DNA of 64,000 nt. It comes from Chitinophaga filiformis (GTDB taxonomy: Bacteria; Bacteroidota; Bacteroidia; Chitinophagales; Chitinophagaceae). The notes beneath the pieces are model-generated. The model saw only the letters and a program-made list of their open reading frames with translations. It did not search any database and had not been told where the DNA came from. The translations under genes were made by a program, and so were the position numbers. Positions 34,060 through 42,399 of the stretch are shown here, piece after piece (the first letter of the stretch is position 1; each line of letters starts with the position of its first letter). The stretch spans positions 124,001 to 188,000 of the forward strand of contig NZ_JAKIRP010000005.1 of the NCBI RefSeq assembly GCF_021646545.1, in the 5' to 3' direction.

Positions 34060-35112
34060 TTATAGTTTTATCCGGGGATCTATAACGCTATACAAAACAT
34101 CCGCCAGCAGATTAATGATCACAAAAATACCTGCCGTAAATAAGACGGCTCCCATCAGCACCGGAAAATCGAACTTCTCCAGCGCATCCACTGTCACCTT
34201 ACCGATACCTTTCCATCCGAAGATGTATTCTACGAAAAACGCCCCTGCCAGCAACTCGGCAAACCAGCCGGTGATAGCAGTAATAACGGGGTTCAACGCA
34301 TTCCGGAGGGCATGCCTTAATACCACCAGCCGGCCGGGGAGGCCCTTGGCGTAAGCAGTACGTATATAGTCCTGGTGCAGCACGTCCAGCATAGCGCTGC
34401 GCGTTAATTGTACAATGATTGCCAGTGGCCGGATACCCAGCGTAAAGGCAGGCAGGATCAGGTTCCGGAGATTGACGGTCCTCCCAGCAAAAGGATCTGT
34501 TTCATACAAACTGCCCGTCATATGCAGTCCCGTATAATCACTCCACACAAAGCCGAACAGGTAAGCCACCACAATCCCCATAAAGAAGGACGGTGCTGAG
34601 ATACCCACCACACTGGCAAATACAGCCCCTGTATCCATCCAGGTATTTTGTTTTACTGCCGATATGATGCCTAATCCTATTCCTACCACTGTTGCAAACA
34701 GCATGGCAGCAACAGCCAGCACCAATGTTCCCGGCAGGGCTTCCGTCAGTATTTCCCATACGTCTTTCTTTCCCTGGTAGGAACGGCGCAGATAAGGCGT
34801 TTTGAGCACAAGTATCCTGCTGCCGGATAAGTGGGCCAATGTGATGTAGTTCAGTACACCTTTCGCTTCCTCCTGCGTATGAATACTCAGCGGAGAAAGG
34901 TCATTCAAATACAAAAGGAACTGCACCGGTAATGGTTTATCCAGGTGCAATTCCTTTCTGACATTTTCAAGCGATGTCACATCTGCGCGCTGTCCCAGTG
35001 TCAAACGGGCCGGATCTCCCGGTAATACGTTGAACAGGAAGAATACCAGCAGTACTACGCCCAGCAGTACCAGTATCCCATAACTGAGTTTACGCAGCAG
35101 AAATCTGAACAT
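34060..35112 (-). CDS. OppB/DppB-type ABC transporter permease, stand-alone
   Basis: Permease of 350 residues with six membrane helices. The EAA loop is TAYAKGLPGRLVVLRHALRNALNPV, and the N-terminal LGVVLLVFFLFNVLPGDPA is classic for OppB. Residues 45-125 form a longer than usual periplasmic loop (LSPLSIHTQEEAKGV and beyond). No second permease, ATPase or binding protein is adjacent; the only close partner is the DoxX-like gene 6 bases upstream. The remaining subunits may be encoded elsewhere. Confidence 0.9.
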   Translation of the reverse strand: MFRFLLRKLSYGILVLLGVVLLVFFLFNVLPGDPARLTLGQRADVTSLENVRKELHLDKPLPVQFLLYLNDLSPLSIHTQEEAKGVLNYITLAHLSGSRILVLKTPYLRRSYQGKKDVWEILTEALPGTLVLAVAAMLFATVVGIGLGIISAVKQNTWMDTGAVFASVVGISAPSFFMGIVVAYLFGFVWSDYTGLHMTGSLYETDPFAGRTVNLRNLILPAFTLGIRPLAIIVQLTRSAMLDVLHQDYIRTAYAKGLPGRLVVLRHALRNALNPVITAITGWFAELLAGAFFVEYIFGWKGIGKVTVDALEKFDFPVLMGAVLFTAGIFVIINLLADVLYSVIDPRIKL

Positions 35113-35118
35113 TGCATT

Positions 35119-36207
35119 TTATGGTATATCGTTATAATGCCATTTGCCCTTTACGGTGCCTTTTTCCAGCAATATCAGGCAAGGATTGCTCCTTCCTGCT
35201 GTCTTGATGGCAGTACCGTCCATCTGTAAGAAGGGGAACTGTAACCCATGTGCAGCGGCAAAGGCCGAAATATCTGCTTTACCGGAAGCTGTCACACCAT
35301 AAATATAAACCTTACCGGCCTTCATCTGTTCCTGCAGGGCATGCATTTTGGCATCCCAGCCCTTACCCGCTTCATCTACATTCTTTACCAGGAACAGGTA
35401 TACCGGTGTTGGCTCAGACAGGATAGCCTGCGTCTGATCGCCACCATCCAGGTCTGTCAGGATAAAGTCCTTTACAGGCGCCTCTCCTTCTGCTTCGCGC
35501 ACCAGTTTATCGCGACGGTCCACGAACTTCCATGTGCTGTCTGACCATGGATAATTCTCCGGAGTGAATTCTTTCTGCTGACCATCCTTTTCGTATATCA
35601 GCACCGTTTCATACTCCGCAGGACGTGCGCCCGGAGGCAGTTTCATCTTCTCCGGCAGATTGTTGCCTACTTTATATCCCAGGCAATCCACGATAGGCAG
35701 ATGAGACAATGTATACCATTGCAGGCCGGCCGCCAGTAACACTGATACAAGCACTAACAGGGCCGTCAGCTTTTTACCAAACAACGGCTGTATGCGCTTC
35801 CGGTAGATGAAAATGATCAATATCATCACCAGCAATATCACATCTTTCCAGAAGGTTTCTGTTGCCGTCAGTTTGATACAGTCGCCAAAACATCCGCACT
35901 CCTTTATTTCTCCGCTATACAGGGCATAACCTGTCAGGAAGGTAAAGAATGCGATCATGAGCAGCAGTAAAGTGGAGGTTAAGCGCATGCTGAATCCAAG
36001 CAGCAAAGCTGCGCCCAACGCTATTTCCAGGGTATTCATCACCAGCGAGTAGGTGAGCGATAGCGGAGACATGAAGGTCATATGCAGGACCTCAAAAAAC
36101 TCCTCCATTTTATAACTGAGCCCCAGGGGATCATTTGCTTTAACAAGGCCCGAGAATATGAATAAAACGCCGACGATAATTCTTAATAGGTTCAGGAACA
36201 GTTTCAT
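35119..36207 (-). CDS. DoxX/BT_3928-like membrane protein
   Basis: Protein of 362 residues. Four N-terminal membrane helices match the DoxX/MauE pattern (LLRIIVGVLFIFSGLVKANDPLG, LLLGFSMRLTSTLLLLMIAFF, CGCFGDC). A fifth helix (ALLVLVSVLLAAGLQWYTL) precedes a soluble C-terminal domain of about 170 residues with a thioredoxin-like look (VPVYLFLVKNVD, RSNPCLILL). The CGCFGDC cysteines resemble those of quinone-linked thiol oxidoreductases. It likely acts in envelope redox work. The permease gene follows after 6 bases. Confidence 0.85.
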   Translation of the reverse strand: MKLFLNLLRIIVGVLFIFSGLVKANDPLGLSYKMEEFFEVLHMTFMSPLSLTYSLVMNTLEIALGAALLLGFSMRLTSTLLLLMIAFFTFLTGYALYSGEIKECGCFGDCIKLTATETFWKDVILLVMILIIFIYRKRIQPLFGKKLTALLVLVSVLLAAGLQWYTLSHLPIVDCLGYKVGNNLPEKMKLPPGARPAEYETVLIYEKDGQQKEFTPENYPWSDSTWKFVDRRDKLVREAEGEAPVKDFILTDLDGGDQTQAILSEPTPVYLFLVKNVDEAGKGWDAKMHALQEQMKAGKVYIYGVTASGKADISAFAAAHGLQFPFLQMDGTAIKTAGRSNPCLILLEKGTVKGKWHYNDIP

Positions 36208-36241
36208 GGATAACTATTTTAAGTGGTGTACACATACTTAC

Positions 36242-36270
36242 TTGCAGATCACCACATTATTATATTTTTG
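36242..36270 (+). promoter_or_regulatory. Promoter of folP-cdaA
   Basis: TTG (36242-36244), 18 bases of spacer and TATTTTTG (36263-36270) match the Bacteroidota consensus. Transcription would begin near 36277, which supports the ATG at 36292 and not a start upstream. Confidence 0.7.
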
Positions 36271-36291
36271 TCTGGCAAAATAATCAATAAA

Positions 36292-37161
36292 ATGCAAATG
36301 GATACTATGGAAGGGAAGAACGGCGAATATACCGGCACGATCAACTGTCAGGGCTCATTACTGGATTTGTCCAAACCAGTTGTCATGGGTATCATCAACA
36401 TCACAGAAGATTCTTTTTTCGCCGGCAGCAGAACGCAGCATATTGATCTTATTCTTGAAAGAGCAGCACAGCTCCTGGACGAAGGTGCACAGATCCTGGA
36501 CATCGGCGCGCAAAGTACCCGTCCCGGCGCTATAGACGTTGGTCCTGAAACAGAACTGGAACGCCTGCTACCGGCTGTCAGGATACTGAAAGAACATTAT
36601 CCCAAAGCGATCCTCTCTATCGATACATACTATGCGAATGTAGCAGAACAGACTATACATGCAGGCGCAGCCATCATCAACGATATCAGTGCCGGCGAGC
36701 TGGATAAGGAGATGATTCCAACGGCGGGCCGGCTACAGGTACCTTATATTGCCATGCATATGAAAGGTACCCCCGCTGACATGCAACAGCGCCCCAGCTA
36801 TGAAGATGTGACTCAGGAAGTGCTGGATTACTTTATCCGTAAACGCGCAGAATGCCTGCAGGCGGGTATCAGAGATATTATCATCGATCCTGGTTTCGGT
36901 TTTGGAAAAACCATCGCGCACAACTATACGCTGATGAAGAAACTCCATGTGTTCCACATGCTGGATTGTCCGCTGCTGGTGGGTATTTCCAGGAAATCCA
37001 TGATCTATAAACTGCTTGACATCACACCTGCTGAAGCGTTGAACGGTACAACGATACTGCATACACTCGCTTTGCAGCAGGGCGCCCATATCCTGCGCGT
37101 ACATGATGTAAAAGCAGCCGTGGAAGCAGTAAAGATCACTCAGTACATGAATGCACTTTAG
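36292..37161 (+). CDS. folP: Dihydropteroate synthase
   Basis: TIM-barrel enzyme of 289 residues that joins p-aminobenzoate to the pterin diphosphate in folate synthesis, the sulfonamide target. Motifs: VMGIINITEDSFFAGSR, GAQILDIGAQSTRPGA, SIDTYYANVAEQ, INDISAG, DPGFGFGKT and the C-terminal RVHDV. The frame is open to 36223, but the promoter lies inside that extension, so the start is 36292. cdaA follows after 30 bases, a conserved folP-cdaA order in Bacteroidota. Confidence 0.95.
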   Translation: MQMDTMEGKNGEYTGTINCQGSLLDLSKPVVMGIINITEDSFFAGSRTQHIDLILERAAQLLDEGAQILDIGAQSTRPGAIDVGPETELERLLPAVRILKEHYPKAILSIDTYYANVAEQTIHAGAAIINDISAGELDKEMIPTAGRLQVPYIAMHMKGTPADMQQRPSYEDVTQEVLDYFIRKRAECLQAGIRDIIIDPGFGFGKTIAHNYTLMKKLHVFHMLDCPLLVGISRKSMIYKLLDITPAEALNGTTILHTLALQQGAHILRVHDVKAAVEAVKITQYMNAL

Positions 37162-37191
37162 CAAGTAAAATATTCGCTATTTTTACAATCT

Positions 37192-38001
37192 ATGGAAAAC
37201 TTATTCAGTTTTTACGGTTATCGTTTTCACTGGTTAAATATACTGGACCTGGCGATCGTGATCTTCCTGGTGGTACAACTGTACCGCCTGTTGAAAGGTA
37301 GCCTGGCCTTTAACATCTTCGTAGGACTGTTGATCATATACCTTGCTTACTTCGTGGTACAGCGCCTGCAGATGCCTATACTTTCCACCTTGTTGCAGAG
37401 TTTCATCAATGTCGGGCTGATCGCTATCATCATCATCTTCCAGCCGGAGATCAGGAAGTTCCTGTTGGTATTGGGAAAGAAGGCGCCACTCAGTAAAGAC
37501 AGCTTCTTTACCAAGTTGTTCCTGCCCGATAAGTTCAAAAGTTATAAGGAAGAAGAGAATATCATCAACGAGGTGATCACTGCAATAGCCCGTATGGCCG
37601 GGAGTCGTACGGGAGCGCTGATCGTAATCGCGAATACTTATCGTGTGAAGTTTGACACGGCATCGAGCATAGCTATCGACAGTAACATCAACGCGAAGCT
37701 GCTGGAGAGCATCTTCTGTAAGGGAAGTCCCCTGCACGATGGCGCGCTGATCATTGTAGGCAACAAAATCCTGGCTGCAAAGGTGATATTGCCTGTGTCA
37801 GAGAATCCTAACCTGCCCACCCGTATCGGCCTGCGTCACCGTTCTGCCGTAGGTATCACGGAGCACAGTGATAACCTGGCCCTCATTGTTTCGGAAGAAA
37901 CAGGCGCTATTTCTTATGCACAGGACGGCAACCTGGTGCAGGATGTGTCGCTGGAAGAGCTGAAGGTAAAGATGTATGAGGTGATGGTTGACGGGTATTG
38001 A
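37192..38001 (+). CDS. cdaA: Diadenylate cyclase CdaA (DisA_N domain)
   Basis: Protein of 269 residues. Three N-terminal membrane helices are followed by the DAC domain with the two catalytic motifs DGA (SPLHDGALIIV) and RHR (GLRHRSAVGITE). It makes cyclic di-AMP from two ATP. Downstream of folP in one unit. The composite dispersed element begins on the base after its stop codon, so its transcript would carry that hairpin. Confidence 0.95.
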   Translation: MENLFSFYGYRFHWLNILDLAIVIFLVVQLYRLLKGSLAFNIFVGLLIIYLAYFVVQRLQMPILSTLLQSFINVGLIAIIIIFQPEIRKFLLVLGKKAPLSKDSFFTKLFLPDKFKSYKEEENIINEVITAIARMAGSRTGALIVIANTYRVKFDTASSIAIDSNINAKLLESIFCKGSPLHDGALIIVGNKILAAKVILPVSENPNLPTRIGLRHRSAVGITEHSDNLALIVSEETGAISYAQDGNLVQDVSLEELKVKMYEVMVDGY

Positions 38002-38054
38002 GGACTCCGCCAGGAGTCCCGTGTTTATAGCCCGGGGTGACAACCCCGGGAACC
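38002..38054. repeat. Dispersed composite hairpin element, copy 2
   Basis: It starts one base after the cdaA stop: GGACTCC-GCC-AGGAGTCC, then CGTGTTTATAGC, then CCGGGG-TGACAA-CCCCGG. It is in the opposite orientation to copy 1 and lacks the long spacer module. Confidence 0.85.
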
Positions 38055-38079
38055 CAATGAAATCCAACAAATCATAAAA

Positions 38080-38114
38080 CAAAAACGGCCGCTCATATGA
38101 ACGGCCGTTTTTTT
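38080..38114. terminator. Bidirectional terminator between cdaA and FKBP
   Basis: AAAAACGGCCG pairs with CGGCCGTTTTT around CTCATATGAA; T and A runs on both sides serve both convergent genes. Confidence 0.85.
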
Positions 38115-38131
38115 ATATCAGTAAATGCTGA

Positions 38132-39013
38132 TTATTTCTTACCAGGCTGCAGTGCAACCGGAGCAGCAGGAGCTTCAGGAGCGCCAGCTTTAACATCTAC
38201 CAGCTGAACATCGAATGCCAGTACGGAGTTACCTGGGATAGCAGGAGGACTACCCTGTAAACCGTAAGCTAAGGTAGAAGGAATGATGAGGGTTGCCTTG
38301 CTGCCTTTTTTCAGTGCAGCGATACCAGCATCCCAACCTTTGATCACGAAACCGCGACCGATAGGGAATTTGATAGGCTCGATCTTCATACCTGGTCTCA
38401 GTGTAGAATCCAGGCTGGAATCAAATACTTTACCATCCAGCAGTTTACCGGTGTAGTGTACATAAACGGTATCGCCTGCTTTAGGCTGAGCACCGGTGCC
38501 TTCTTCCTTAACGGATACGTATACGCCTTCAGAAGTAGCGGTAGCAGTGATCTTGTTTTTATCCATGTATTCCTTAATGACTTTTTCGTCTTTTGCTTTC
38601 TGAGCAGCAGCTGCATATTTTCCTACTACGATGAAAGTCACATTCAGCTTATCGCCTTTTTTACCAAATGGTGGATGAGGCTCAGGCAGGCTATCGATAG
38701 GAATAGAGAAAGTAGCGCTGTCGCCTTCTTTCAGCATTGCCAGACCGTCCATCAGGTCGTACTTGTTTACAGACTTAGAGATAACGAAAGGTACGGGACC
38801 TCCGGCCATCTTGCGGGACTCAACGAGTACGGAATCGTTCAGACTTTGGATGATGTTCAGCAGTACAGTGTCACCCAGCTTCAGCTGCGCACCACTTCCT
38901 GACTTATGAACAACGAAGTCTACGCCACCAGGTGTCTTTTTAGCGCCACCGGTACCGCAGCTGGCCAGAAAGAGGCCTAATGCTGCAACTAACAACTGTT
39001 TGTTCTTTTTCAT
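38132..39013 (-). CDS. FKBP-type peptidyl-prolyl isomerase lipoprotein, two domains
   Basis: Protein of 293 residues with a lipoprotein signal ending in LASC (C19). There are two FKBP-like regions: a diverged first (about residues 35-135, GDTVLLNIIQSLNDS and LKEGDSATFSIP) and a canonical second (about 170-275, GDTVYVHYTGKLLDGKVFDSS, GFVIKGWDAGIAALKKGSKA, IPSTLAYG). It catalyses proline isomerisation during envelope protein folding. The short C-terminal tail is rich in alanine and proline. Confidence 0.93.
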   Translation of the reverse strand: MKKNKQLLVAALGLFLASCGTGGAKKTPGGVDFVVHKSGSGAQLKLGDTVLLNIIQSLNDSVLVESRKMAGGPVPFVISKSVNKYDLMDGLAMLKEGDSATFSIPIDSLPEPHPPFGKKGDKLNVTFIVVGKYAAAAQKAKDEKVIKEYMDKNKITATATSEGVYVSVKEEGTGAQPKAGDTVYVHYTGKLLDGKVFDSSLDSTLRPGMKIEPIKFPIGRGFVIKGWDAGIAALKKGSKATLIIPSTLAYGLQGSPPAIPGNSVLAFDVQLVDVKAGAPEAPAAPVALQPGKK

Positions 39014-39040
39014 TTGACTGTATTAGTAGGATTGAATAAC

Positions 39041-40045
39041 TTATTGTAACTGTTCCTCGTTCTCTTTAATGGCTTCAATAAAATGCTGCACGGTTTTCTC
39101 AAGTGTCTCGGAGCTGTGGCCGCCCGCTGCGTGGAAATGGCCCCCACCGTCGAAGTATTTCCGGGCGAACGTGTTGACATCGAAATCTCCTTTTGAACGG
39201 AACGATAGTTTTATTTCCGCATGACGGTCTATGATCAGCGCTGCCAGCTTGATACCCTGGATAGACAGCAGGAAGTTCACCACTCCCTCTGTATCGCCGG
39301 TCTGCAGGTCGAAACGCTTCAGGTCCGTATACGGAATTGCGATCATGGCTGTATTATATTCATAATATACCTCCATGCGGTTCAACAGGCTGTGGCCCAG
39401 GAAACGCAGGCGGTTTTCAAGGAAATTATCATAAATCGCAGAGTGGATGATCTCATGTTTCAGACCGCGGTCGAACAGATCAGCCACCATACGGTGTACC
39501 CTTGCCGAAGTGGAGGTAAAACGGAAAGAACCCGTGTCTGTCATGGTACCGGCATAAATGCACTGGGCCATATCTTCGTTGATCAGGTCTTCGTCTCCCA
39601 GTTTGTAGATGATCTCGTATATCAACTGGGCAGTGGAAGCTGCGGTAGTATCGCTGATACCGTAATCAAAAACGGGCTGAGGCTCCAGGTGATGGTCCAC
39701 GAGGATCTTCGTGCAGGCCATCTGTGTCAGGTATGGTTCCATACCTTTCGTACGGTACAGCGCGTTGAAATCCAGGCAAAACAGCAGATCAATTCCATCC
39801 AGCGCTTTCAGCGCTTTATCCTGCATGGATTCAAAATCAATTACTTCCTTTGCACCAGGCATCCATATCAGGAAATCCGGGAAATTAGTAGGGGAAATAA
39901 CGGTTACATCATGACCTTTCTGTCTGAGATAATGGTATAAGGCCAGTGATGAGCCCATTGCGTCTGCATCTGGTTTCTGATGCATTGTTATTACCACTCT
40001 TTTAGGGGTTTCCAGCAAGGGCTTAATTTCCTCTATCCTCTTCAT
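39041..40045 (-). CDS. DHH-family phosphoesterase (NrnA-like)
   Basis: Protein of 334 residues. Motif I is HQKPDADAMGSSLALY, motif II contains FCLDFN, motif III is LVDHHLEPQ and the DHHA1 domain has FDGGGHFHAAGG. This is the layout of NrnA, which degrades nano-RNA and dephosphorylates pAp. In some bacteria relatives degrade cyclic di-AMP breakdown products, which is suggestive with cdaA 1 kb away (inference). It is divergent from ndk and lies 27 bases upstream of the FKBP gene. Confidence 0.92.
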   Translation of the reverse strand: MKRIEEIKPLLETPKRVVITMHQKPDADAMGSSLALYHYLRQKGHDVTVISPTNFPDFLIWMPGAKEVIDFESMQDKALKALDGIDLLFCLDFNALYRTKGMEPYLTQMACTKILVDHHLEPQPVFDYGISDTTAASTAQLIYEIIYKLGDEDLINEDMAQCIYAGTMTDTGSFRFTSTSARVHRMVADLFDRGLKHEIIHSAIYDNFLENRLRFLGHSLLNRMEVYYEYNTAMIAIPYTDLKRFDLQTGDTEGVVNFLLSIQGIKLAALIIDRHAEIKLSFRSKGDFDVNTFARKYFDGGGHFHAAGGHSSETLEKTVQHFIEAIKENEEQLQ

Positions 40046-40162
40046 TCTTAACCTTTAAGTACAGGCGTGCCTGCTTTTATATTAACAATAAAATATAACC
40101 GTTTTCTGCCAAAAAATGAAGTGCGAAGTTCTCTTTTTTTTCATCACTAAACAAATTCTGGT

Positions 40163-40170
40163 TACATTTG
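40163..40170 (+). promoter_or_regulatory. Putative ndk promoter -7 box
   Basis: TACATTTG matches TAnnTTTG, 33 bases before the ndk start. The -33 position carries a T-rich run without a clear G. Confidence 0.5.
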
Positions 40171-40203
40171 CGCGCAAAATTAGTTAATTAGGAATCTAAA
40201 TAT

Positions 40204-40623
40204 ATGGCTAACAACAGAACTTTTACAATGATTAAGCCGGATGCCGTTGAAAATGGGCATATTGGTGGTATTCTTGCGCAAATTAACGCTGCCGGTTTCC
40301 GTATCGTGGCAATGAAAATGACCAGGCTCTCTTCTGAGAAAGCCGGTGAATTTTATGCTGTGCATAAAGAAAGGCCTTTCTACGGTGAACTGGTAGAATT
40401 CATGAGCAGCGGTCACATCGTGGCAGCTATCCTGGAGAAAGCCAATGCTGTGGAAGACTTCCGTAAACTGATCGGTGCTACCAACCCTGCCAATGCAGAA
40501 GAAGGTACTATCCGTAAAAAGTACGCTGAGTCTGTAGGCCGTAACGCCGTTCACGGTTCTGACTCTGACGAGAACGCAGAGATCGAAGGTAACTTCTTCT
40601 TCTCCGGTCTGGAAAAATTCTAA
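40204..40623 (+). CDS. ndk: Nucleoside diphosphate kinase
   Basis: Protein of 139 residues, normal length. The N-terminal RTFTMIKPDAVENGHIGGIL and the active-site histidine in NAVHGSDSDENAEIE are diagnostic. It transfers the gamma phosphate of ATP to NDPs through a phosphohistidine. It is followed by a terminator at 40663-40692. Confidence 0.97.
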   Translation: MANNRTFTMIKPDAVENGHIGGILAQINAAGFRIVAMKMTRLSSEKAGEFYAVHKERPFYGELVEFMSSGHIVAAILEKANAVEDFRKLIGATNPANAEEGTIRKKYAESVGRNAVHGSDSDENAEIEGNFFFSGLEKF

Positions 40624-40662
40624 TTAAACAGCCGGCCAGCTAATTGCCGGTGAATGATACAA

Positions 40663-40692
40663 GAGGCCTTCCCATTCCGGGAGGGCCTTTTT
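40663..40692 (+). terminator. Terminator after ndk
   Basis: AGGCCTTCCC pairs with GGGAGGGCCT followed by TTTTT. It falls inside an upstream extension of the xerD frame and so argues for the xerD start at 40710. Confidence 0.8.
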
Positions 40693-40709
40693 TGTGTAAC
40701 TTGCCGCCC

Positions 40710-41606
40710 ATGTGGGACATATACCTGAAAGGATTCAAAGCATATCTCCAGCTGGAGCGATCCCTGTCAGCCAACTCTATTGAGGCCTATATCCGCGATG
40801 TAGAGAAACTGGTGCAATACCTGCAGTCAGCCGGAACACCACTGCCTCCTGACCAGGTAACGCTATCCGAACTGCAGGCCTGCGTACAATGGATCGCCAA
40901 CCTGGGCATGAGCGCTACCTCGCAGGCCAGGATCATTTCCGGTATTAAGGCGTTTTACCGGTACCTGATGCTGGAAGATATCATCCGCCAGGACCCTACC
41001 CTGCTGATCGAAGCCCCCAAAACACGGCGGCAATTGCCGGATGTGCTCAGCTTTGATGAAATAGAGCAGATCATTGCACAGGTAAAGGCGGGCACCCCGG
41101 AAGGTCAGCGTAACCGGGCTATTCTGGAAACCATGTACAGCTGCGGTCTGCGTGTCAGCGAAGTGGTCAGCCTCAAAATATCTCAACTGCATTTTGATGC
41201 GGGTTTCATCCGTGTAGTCGGTAAAGGCGACAAGGAACGCCTGGTACCTATCGGCCCCGATGCCATCAAATACATCAATATCTATAAAGATGAAGTACGG
41301 GTGCATGTACCCGTAAAAAAAGGACAGGAAGATATCCTTTTCCTGAACCGCCGGGGCAGTGCGCTGACCCGGGTCATGATCTTCCTTGTTATCAAAGACC
41401 TTACCGCAGCAGCAGGCATTGAGAAACAGGTATCGCCCCATACCTTCCGCCACTCATTTGCTACTCACCTCGTGGAAGGTGGCGCCGATCTCCGCGCTGT
41501 GCAGGAGATGCTCGGGCATGAGAGTATTACTACAACTGAGATCTATACTCATCTGGACAGGGAGTTTTTAAGGGATACGTTGCAAAGGTTTCACCCGCGG
41601 TTTTAA
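40710..41606 (+). CDS. xerD: Tyrosine recombinase XerD
   Basis: Protein of 298 residues. A SAM-like core-binding domain comes first (WDIYLKGFKAYLQLERSLS), then the catalytic domain with R in SCGLRVSE, K in VVGKGDKERLVP, HxxR in HTFRHSFATHL, H in MLGHESI and the nucleophile Y in IYTHLD. It resolves chromosome dimers at dif with XerC. No dif site is recognised nearby. It is directly followed by the repeat hotspot. Confidence 0.94.
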   Translation: MWDIYLKGFKAYLQLERSLSANSIEAYIRDVEKLVQYLQSAGTPLPPDQVTLSELQACVQWIANLGMSATSQARIISGIKAFYRYLMLEDIIRQDPTLLIEAPKTRRQLPDVLSFDEIEQIIAQVKAGTPEGQRNRAILETMYSCGLRVSEVVSLKISQLHFDAGFIRVVGKGDKERLVPIGPDAIKYINIYKDEVRVHVPVKKGQEDILFLNRRGSALTRVMIFLVIKDLTAAAGIEKQVSPHTFRHSFATHLVEGGADLRAVQEMLGHESITTTEIYTHLDREFLRDTLQRFHPRF

Positions 41607-41613
41607 ATGTGTT

Positions 41614-41858
41614 ATTTAAGTAGTCCGGTTTCAGTATGGGATGGCTGTTGCCTGGAGGGAATGTGCTATTCACGCTAAGTAACCCGGTTCAGTATGGGAT
41701 GGCTGTTGCCTGGAGGGAATGTGCTATTCACGCTAAGTAACCCGGTTCAGTATGGGATGGCTGTTGCCTGGTGGGAATGTGCTATTCACGCTAAGTAACC
41801 CGGTTCAGTATGGGATGGCTGTTGCCTGGTGGGAATGTGCTATTCACGCTAAGTAGCC
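41614..41858. repeat. Tandem array of four 58-base units
   Basis: AGTATGGGATGGCTGTTGCC recurs at 41633, 41691, 41749 and 41807, and AGTATGGGATG at 41866 opens the palindromic element. Each unit ends in GCTATTCACGCTAAGTA and CCCGG. Units differ by one or two bases (GGAGGG versus GGTGGG), so the expansion is recent. Confidence 0.92.
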
Positions 41859-41999
41859 CGGTTTCAGTATGGGATGTCGGTCGGCGCCTCTCTGAATGAC
41901 TATTGGGCGTTGTCAAGCGAATCGGATGTAGGATATGGATGGAACAGCATCTGTCGTATCACCGGAGAGCCGAAGGCCCGACATTCCCATCTGAAACCG
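41859..41999. repeat. Palindromic dispersed element of 141 bases (family B, copy 1)
   Basis: The left tip CGGTTTCAGTATGGGATGTCG and the right tip, read on the other strand, CGGTTTCAGATGGGAATGTCG are imperfect inverted repeats. The interior TGAATGACTATTGGGC and the later AACAGCATC match the copy at 49232-49376. It is fused to the 58-base array on its left. Confidence 0.85.
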
Positions 42000-42131
42000 T
42001 TGCTACTTCCGCTCTCCCTACTATAGCATATGAGGACCTGCTTATCAGGACGATGGCGACAAACGTTTTCTCAAGATATTACAGCCCGGTATTACAGTTG
42101 CCTGATTATAAGCGGAAGTCAATAAGTATAA

Positions 42132-42283
42132 CGGTTTCAGGTGGGAATCACTGGCCTTAGTTATTTGAAGTGCTCACGCGTCGCACAAGGGGTTTAATAA
42201 ACATCAACGGCCAACCCGCCTTCCCTAAGCCTGATAGTAAGGAACTTCAAAGAACTACAGCCAGTGATCCCAGCCTGAAACCG
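42132..42283. repeat. Palindromic dispersed element of 152 bases (family A, copy 2)
   Basis: The tips are CGGTTTCAGGTGGGAATCAC and, on the other strand, CGGTTTCAGGCTGGGATCAC. The interior shares GGGGTTTAATAAA, CCAACCCGCCTTCCC and AACTTCAAAGAACT with 6585-6725. This copy preserves the GTTTCAG tips that are lost at 6585. Confidence 0.87.
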
Positions 42284-42355
42284 GGGTATCACCAACCACG
42301 AAGACATCCTTTATTATTCACAATAAGTAGCCCGTGTTGTGACCATCCATTTACC

Positions 42356-42399
42356 ATGCCTTTAATATGCCTTTGACATGCCTTTGACATGCCTTTAAC
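42356..42399. repeat. Tandem array of four 11-base units
   Basis: ATGCCTTTAAT, ATGCCTTTGAC, ATGCCTTTGAC and ATGCCTTTAAC follow one another without gaps. Confidence 0.85.

Noticed and set aside
40644..40709. Longer XerD start
   Set aside because: The extension runs across the ndk terminator stem, so the ATG at 40710 is the real start.
41614..41870. Possible CRISPR array of 58-base units
   Set aside because: Whole units are nearly identical; it is a simple tandem repeat.
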